64,000 nucleotides of DNA from Burkholderiaceae bacterium (GTDB lineage Bacteria > Pseudomonadota > Gammaproteobacteria > Burkholderiales > Burkholderiaceae_C), in NCBI GenBank assembly GCA_019745555.1, contig JAIESX010000012.1, positions 1-64,000 of the forward strand, in the 5' to 3' direction. The notes under the pieces are model-generated. The model was not told where the DNA came from. It saw only the letters and a list, made by a program, of their open reading frames with translations, and searched no databases. Shown one piece after another: positions 59,933-64,000 of this stretch (the stretch's first letter is position 1; every line of letters starts with the position of its first letter). The translations under genes were made by a program, and so were the position numbers.

Positions 59933-60258
59933 CACGCGTGAACCTCGTCCTGCTGCTCGCTGTGCTGGCCAGCGCGCTCTACCTCGTGAGCGTGCAGTAC
60001 GAGTCGCGCCGCCTGTTCGCCGAACTCGACCGCGCCGTGGGCGAAGCGCGCCGCATCGAGAGCGAGCGCGAGCAGCTCGAGCTGGAGAAGCGCCGCCAGG
60101 CCACGACCCAGCGCGTCGAGAAGCTGGCCAAGGACAAGCTGGGCATGCGTCCGGCCAGCCCGGCCATCACCGATTACGTGAGTTACCAGCCCTACAGCGG
60201 CACCGTGCCCTCGGGAGCGACTGTACAACCGCGTGTCTCCGGGGGGCGCCTGCAATGA
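59929..60258 (+). CDS. ftsL: cell division protein FtsL
   Basis: A 109-residue bitopic division protein. One N-terminal transmembrane helix ([20 protein letters not shown]) is followed by a periplasmic coiled coil ([20 protein letters not shown]). It forms a complex with FtsB and FtsQ and activates FtsWI. Both ends overlap neighbours by four bases, as is usual for this gene in the cluster. Confidence 0.93.
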   Translation: MTRVNLVLLLAVLASALYLVSVQYESRRLFAELDRAVGEARRIESEREQLELEKRRQATTQRVEKLAKDKLGMRPASPAITDYVSYQPYSGTVPSGATVQPRVSGGRLQ

Positions 60259-62000
60259 GCAGCCGCAGCATCCAGTACACCTCGAGTCCGCTGCTGGCCA
60301 GCCGTACGCCGGTCTGGCGCAGCAAGTTCGTCGTCGCCATGCTGGCGCTGAGCTTTCTGGTGCTCGCGGGCCGTGCAGCCTATATCCAGGTCATCTCCAA
60401 CGACTTCTTCCAGAAGCAGGGCCAGGTGCGCTTCGCGCGCACGCTGGAGCTGCCGGCCAACCGCGGCCGGGTGCTGGACCGCCATGGCCAGATCCTGGCC
60501 ACCAGCGTGCTCGCGCCCAGCATTTGGGCCATCCCCGAGGACGTGGACCGCGATCCCAGGCAGTTGCAGCGCCTGGCCCGCCTGCTGGACATGCCGCTGG
60601 CGGACCTCAAGCGCAAGCTCGAGGACGAGGACAAGACCTTCGTCTGGCTCAAGCGCCAGGTCGATGAACCCGTGGCCAAGCAGATTGCCGAGCTCGGCAT
60701 CAAGGGTGTCTACCAGCGCAAGGAATACAAACGCCAGTACCCCGAGGGCGAGGTCGCCGCGCACCTGGTCGGGTTCACCAATATCGAGGACCACGGCCAG
60801 GAGGGCGTGGAGCTGGCCTTCAACAGCACGTTGGCGGGCAAGTCCGGTTCGCGCCGCGTGATCAAGGACCGATTGGGCAGCGTGGTCGAGGCCGTGGGTG
60901 CGCAGGTGCCGCCGGTCGAGGGCCGCGACGTGCAGCTGTCCATCGACAGCAAGATCCAGTTCTATGCCTACCAGCGCCTCAAGCAGGCGGTGCAGGAGAA
61001 CCAGGCCCAGGCCGGCAGCGTGGTGGTGCTCGATGCCCAGACTGGCGAGCTGCTGGCTCTGGCCAACTACCCGAGCTTCAACCCGGCGCGTCGCCTGAGC
61101 CACAAGAACGCGCCGCTGCGCAACCGCGCGCTGACCGATTCCTTCGAGCCCGGCTCCACGGTCAAGCCCTTCGTCGCGGCGCTGGCGCTGGAGAAGGGGG
61201 TGGTCGTCCCCTCGACGCCCATCCAGCTCAGCAGCAACGGCCGCATGAACGTCGGCAGCTCCACCATCAGTGACTCCCACCCCCATGCCGTGCTGACGCT
61301 GACCGAGGTGGTGCAGAAGTCCAGCAACATCGGCATGGTCAAGCTGGCACAGCAGATGCCGGCGCGCGACCTGTGGGAGATGTACAGCCAGGTCGGTTTC
61401 GGCCAGCGCCCGCAGCTGCCTTTCCCGGGCGCGGTCAGCGGCCGCCTGCGGCCCTGGAAGACCTGGAAGCCCATCGAGCACGCGACCATGAGCTATGGCT
61501 ACGGTCTCTCGCTGAGCCTGGTGCAGCTGGCCCACGCCTACACCGTGTTCGCGCACGACGGGGAGATCATTCCCATCTCGCTGCAGAAGGTCGAAGGGCC
61601 GGTCCATGGCGTGCGCATCCTGCAGGCCCGCCACGCCCGCGCGGTGCGCCACATGCTGCAGCTGGCCACCGGCCCGGGCGGCACGGCGCCCAAGGCCCAG
61701 ACCCTGGGCTACTCGGTGGGCGGCAAGACCGGCACAGCGCGCAAGCAGGAAGGCCGAGGTTATGCCGACAAGAAGTACCGCAGCTTCTTCGTCGGCCTGG
61801 CACCCGTGGCCAACCCGCGCATCATCGTGGCGGTGATGATCGACGAGCCGGATGCCGGCAAGATCTACGGCGGCGATGTAGCCGCACCCGTCTTCAGCGA
61901 GACCGTGCAGCAGACCCTGCACCTGCTGGGCGTACAGCCGGACATCGAGGTCAAGCCGGCGATCGTCGCCCAGAGTCCGCTGGCGGAGGACAAGCTGTGA
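60255..62000 (+). CDS. ftsI: septal peptidoglycan transpeptidase FtsI (PBP3)
   Basis: A 581-residue class B penicillin-binding protein. The transmembrane anchor is at about residues 24-44, then the dimerisation/pedestal domain (with LPANRGRVLDRHGQIL), and the transpeptidase domain with the catalytic Ser in EPGSTVKPFVAALAL, KSSNIGM and GGKTGTARK. It builds septal wall with FtsW. The start overlaps ftsL and the TGA overlaps the murE ATG. Confidence 0.96.
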   Translation: MSSRSIQYTSSPLLASRTPVWRSKFVVAMLALSFLVLAGRAAYIQVISNDFFQKQGQVRFARTLELPANRGRVLDRHGQILATSVLAPSIWAIPEDVDRDPRQLQRLARLLDMPLADLKRKLEDEDKTFVWLKRQVDEPVAKQIAELGIKGVYQRKEYKRQYPEGEVAAHLVGFTNIEDHGQEGVELAFNSTLAGKSGSRRVIKDRLGSVVEAVGAQVPPVEGRDVQLSIDSKIQFYAYQRLKQAVQENQAQAGSVVVLDAQTGELLALANYPSFNPARRLSHKNAPLRNRALTDSFEPGSTVKPFVAALALEKGVVVPSTPIQLSSNGRMNVGSSTISDSHPHAVLTLTEVVQKSSNIGMVKLAQQMPARDLWEMYSQVGFGQRPQLPFPGAVSGRLRPWKTWKPIEHATMSYGYGLSLSLVQLAHAYTVFAHDGEIIPISLQKVEGPVHGVRILQARHARAVRHMLQLATGPGGTAPKAQTLGYSVGGKTGTARKQEGRGYADKKYRSFFVGLAPVANPRIIVAVMIDEPDAGKIYGGDVAAPVFSETVQQTLHLLGVQPDIEVKPAIVAQSPLAEDKL

Positions 62001-63496
62001 TGCAGCGCCTGCACTCCCCCGAGCAGGCGGCCGCCTGGCTGCGCAGCCGTGTGCGCGGCACGTTGCACACCGACAGCCGGCGCGTGGGCGCGGGCGACGG
62101 TTTCATCGCCTGGCCGGGCGCTGCGCGCGACGGCCGGCACTTCGTGTCCGATGCGCTGGCCCAGGGGGCCGTGGCCTGCGTGGTCGAGCAACAGGGCGTC
62201 GAGGCCTTCGGTTTCGAGAGCGGTCCGATCGCAACGTACGACGGACTGAAGGCGGCCAGCGGTCCGATCGCCGCCGCTTACTATGAGCAGCCCTCGCAGC
62301 AGATCGAGGTGCTGGCCGTGACAGGCACCAATGGCAAGACCTCCACGAGCTGGTGGCTGGCCCAGGCCCTGGAGGCGCTGCAGCCTGCTGTGCCTTGCGG
62401 TCTGATCGGCACGCTCGGGGTGGGGCGCGTGTCCACACCGGGCGGCGCCGTGCAGAGCACCGGCCTGACCACACCCGACCCGGTGCTGCTGCAGCAGACC
62501 CTGCGCCGCTTCGTCGAGGAGGGGCTGCAGGCCTGCGCCATCGAGGCCTCGTCCATCGGCATCGCCGAGCGGCGGCTCGATGGCACGCGCATCCGCGCCG
62601 CCATCTTCACCAATTTCACCCAGGACCATCTGGACTACCACGGCAGCATGGCCGCCTACTGGCGGGCCAAGGTCGAGCTCTTCGACTGGCCCGGTCTGCA
62701 GGCGGCCGTGCTCAACCTAGACGACCCCAAGGGGGTGGAGCTTGCCGCGGCGCTCGCGGGCCGCGAACTGGACCTGTGGACGGTCTCGCTGCGTTCCGAC
62801 GCCGGTGCCCGCCTGACGGCGCAGGACCTGCGCATGGGCCCGCGTGGCGTGCAGCTGCTGGTCTGCGAAGGCGACTTGCGTGTCCCGCTGAGCACACACG
62901 TGCTGGGCGACTACAACGTCAGCAATCTGCTGGGCGTGATCGCCACGCTGCGCAGCCTGGGCATTTCCCTGGTGGATGCTGTGCTGGCCTGCCACGCGCT
63001 CCAGCCCGTGCCCGGTCGCATGGAATTCCAGGGCGGCGACGATCTGCCGCTGGCCGTGGTGGACTATGCCCATACGCCCGACGCCCTGGCCCAGGTGCTC
63101 CAGGCTTTGCGTCCACTGGCAGCACAGCGCGGCGGCCGGGTGTGGTGCGTGTTCGGCTGCGGCGGCGACCGTGATCCGCACAAGCGCCCGCTCATGGGGG
63201 CAGCCGCGGCCGCGCATGCGGACCAGATCGTCCTGACCAACGACAACCCACGCAGCGAGTCGCCCGAGGCCATCCTCGCGCAGATCCGCGCCGGCGTGCC
63301 GGCGGCCCGTGTCGAGCCCGACCGCGCCCGCGCCATTGCGGCGGCGCTCGCGCAGGCTGACGCCCGCGACGTGGTGCTTGTGGCCGGCAAGGGGCACGAG
63401 GACTACCAGGAGGCGGCGGGCGTACGCATGCCCTTCTCGGACCGCGAGCAGGTGGGCCTGGCGCTGCGCGCGCGCCGCACAGGAGTCCGTGCATGA
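62000..63496 (+). CDS. murE: UDP-MurNAc-Ala-Glu:meso-diaminopimelate ligase
   Basis: A 498-residue ATP-dependent Mur ligase adding meso-DAP to the peptidoglycan precursor. The N-terminal UDP-binding domain has HTDSRRVGAGDGFIAWPG, ATP binding is GTNGKTSTSWW, and TNDNPRSESP carries the DNPR motif specific for diaminopimelate over lysine. ATG 62000 overlaps the ftsI stop (TGATG); the ORF-track start lies inside ftsI. It pairs functionally with dapF earlier in the window. Confidence 0.96.
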   Translation: MQRLHSPEQAAAWLRSRVRGTLHTDSRRVGAGDGFIAWPGAARDGRHFVSDALAQGAVACVVEQQGVEAFGFESGPIATYDGLKAASGPIAAAYYEQPSQQIEVLAVTGTNGKTSTSWWLAQALEALQPAVPCGLIGTLGVGRVSTPGGAVQSTGLTTPDPVLLQQTLRRFVEEGLQACAIEASSIGIAERRLDGTRIRAAIFTNFTQDHLDYHGSMAAYWRAKVELFDWPGLQAAVLNLDDPKGVELAAALAGRELDLWTVSLRSDAGARLTAQDLRMGPRGVQLLVCEGDLRVPLSTHVLGDYNVSNLLGVIATLRSLGISLVDAVLACHALQPVPGRMEFQGGDDLPLAVVDYAHTPDALAQVLQALRPLAAQRGGRVWCVFGCGGDRDPHKRPLMGAAAAAHADQIVLTNDNPRSESPEAILAQIRAGVPAARVEPDRARAIAAALAQADARDVVLVAGKGHEDYQEAAGVRMPFSDREQVGLALRARRTGVRA

Positions 63497-64000
63497 GCGC
63501 GCACAGCATCATGTTCAATCTGCAGCAGGCCCAGCCTTGGCTGGCAGGTGCGCGCCTGGTCGGTGACGGCCTCGTGGGCGTGACGCGGGTGCACAGCGAC
63601 ACGCGGACCCTGCAGCCCGGTGATCTCTTCGTGGCGCTCAAGGGCGAGCGCTTCGACGGCAACGCCTTCCTCGCGCAGGCCCGTCAGGCCGGCGCGGTGG
63701 CCGCGCTGTGCAGCGACGAGGCGGCCCTGCGCGCCAGCGGGCTGAGCGGCCTCGTGGTGGCCGACAGCAAGGCCGGCCTGGGCCAGCTGGCCACAGGCTG
63801 GCGTGCCCGGCACAAGCTGCCGCTGATCGCGGTGACCGGCAGCAACGGCAAGACCACGGTGACGCAGATGACGGCCGCCATCCTGCGTGCCTTCAAGCCG
63901 CAGGCTACCCTGGCCACCGAAGGCAATCTCAATAACGACATCGGTGTGCCGCTGACCCTGCTGCGCCTGCGCGCCCAGCACCAGCTGGCCGTGGTGGAGC
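63493..64000 (+). CDS. murF: UDP-MurNAc-tripeptide:D-Ala-D-Ala ligase, 5' part
   Basis: The first 169 codons of murF, open to the window end and therefore missing from the ORF track. It begins MSAHSIMFNLQQAQPWLAGA. VHSDTRTLQPGDLFVALKGE is the UDP-sugar binding signature, VTGSNGKTTVTQMTAAIL the ATP site, and TEGNLNNDIGVPLTLL the conserved MurF segment. The ATG overlaps the murE stop. The rest of the gene lies to the right of this window. Confidence 0.94.
   Translation, partial: MSAHSIMFNLQQAQPWLAGARLVGDGLVGVTRVHSDTRTLQPGDLFVALKGERFDGNAFLAQARQAGAVAALCSDEAALRASGLSGLVVADSKAGLGQLATGWRARHKLPLIAVTGSNGKTTVTQMTAAILRAFKPQATLATEGNLNNDIGVPLTLLRLRAQHQLAVVE

Overview
The window is a contiguous piece of a GC-rich betaproteobacterial chromosome, most likely Burkholderiales and probably Comamonadaceae. 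This placement is inferred from gene content: an H-NS protein of the Burkholderiales type, a Bug-type periplasmic binding protein, argB next to slmA, a DksA with a Lys/Ala-rich tail next to a COG0523 GTPase, and hslVU followed directly by the mra/dcw cluster. I saw no tRNA or rRNA gene, insertion sequence, prophage or CRISPR array. Nearly all of the sequence is coding, with ATGA or TGATG overlaps at many gene junctions.

Region 1 (1-10129) is the end of a surface-glycan locus. It encodes two GT4 glycosyltransferases, a WecB-type UDP-HexNAc 2-epimerase, an unusual two-domain sugar amidotransferase (class II glutaminase fused to a WbpG-like PP-loop enzyme), and a PglF/PglE/PglD/PglC-type set. 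That set should make a UDP-4-amino-sugar of the bacillosamine type and load it on undecaprenyl phosphate. An H-NS-family gene sits inside the locus.

Region 2 (10171-23065) has argB and slmA, an FAH-family hydrolase, and then a TetR-controlled fatty-acid oxidation operon: acyl-CoA dehydrogenase, a DUF2147 protein, a fused 3-hydroxyacyl-CoA dehydrogenase/enoyl-CoA hydratase, thiolase, an alpha/beta hydrolase, two hot-dog thioesterases and a crotonase. A convergent YciA thioesterase closes it. A promoter with an overlapping palindrome precedes the TetR gene.

Region 3 (23108-36903) holds an ATM1-type ABC exporter, a diguanylate cyclase, a HypT-like LysR regulator, the gltIJKL glutamate/aspartate importer with a strong terminator between gltI and gltJ, rnk, pyrC, a DUF3025 gene, htpX, and a large membrane GGDEF-EAL protein coupled to a small secreted protein.

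Region 4 (36916-48915) holds a COG2509 flavoprotein, the RNase P RNA gene rnpB, an IscR-like regulator without the Fe-S cysteines divergent from a NhaR-type LysR gene, a minus-strand operon (metallo-beta-lactamase-fold hydrolase, S4/pseudouridine synthase-like protein with Glu in place of the catalytic Asp, DUF898 membrane protein, M48 protease), a Bug receptor, a carboxymuconolactone decarboxylase-family gene, and dapF-DUF484-xerC.

Region 5 (48921-64000) holds a chemoreceptor ending in DWETF, rlmI, the COG0523 GTPase with a His-rich loop, the tailed zinc-ligand-poor DksA, a STAS-like protein, hslVU, and the division/cell-wall cluster mraZ-rsmH-ftsL-ftsI-murE-murF. The last gene is cut by the window end. 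The mraZ leader carries 10-bp-spaced GTGG repeats that look like an MraZ autoregulatory site.

I did not find an obvious new defence or mobile system. The most distinctive items are the self-contained sugar amidotransferase, the histone-H1-like DksA next to the zinc GTPase, the cysteine-less IscR paralogue, and the catalytic-Asp-substituted pseudouridine synthase paired with a metallo-beta-lactamase-fold hydrolase.
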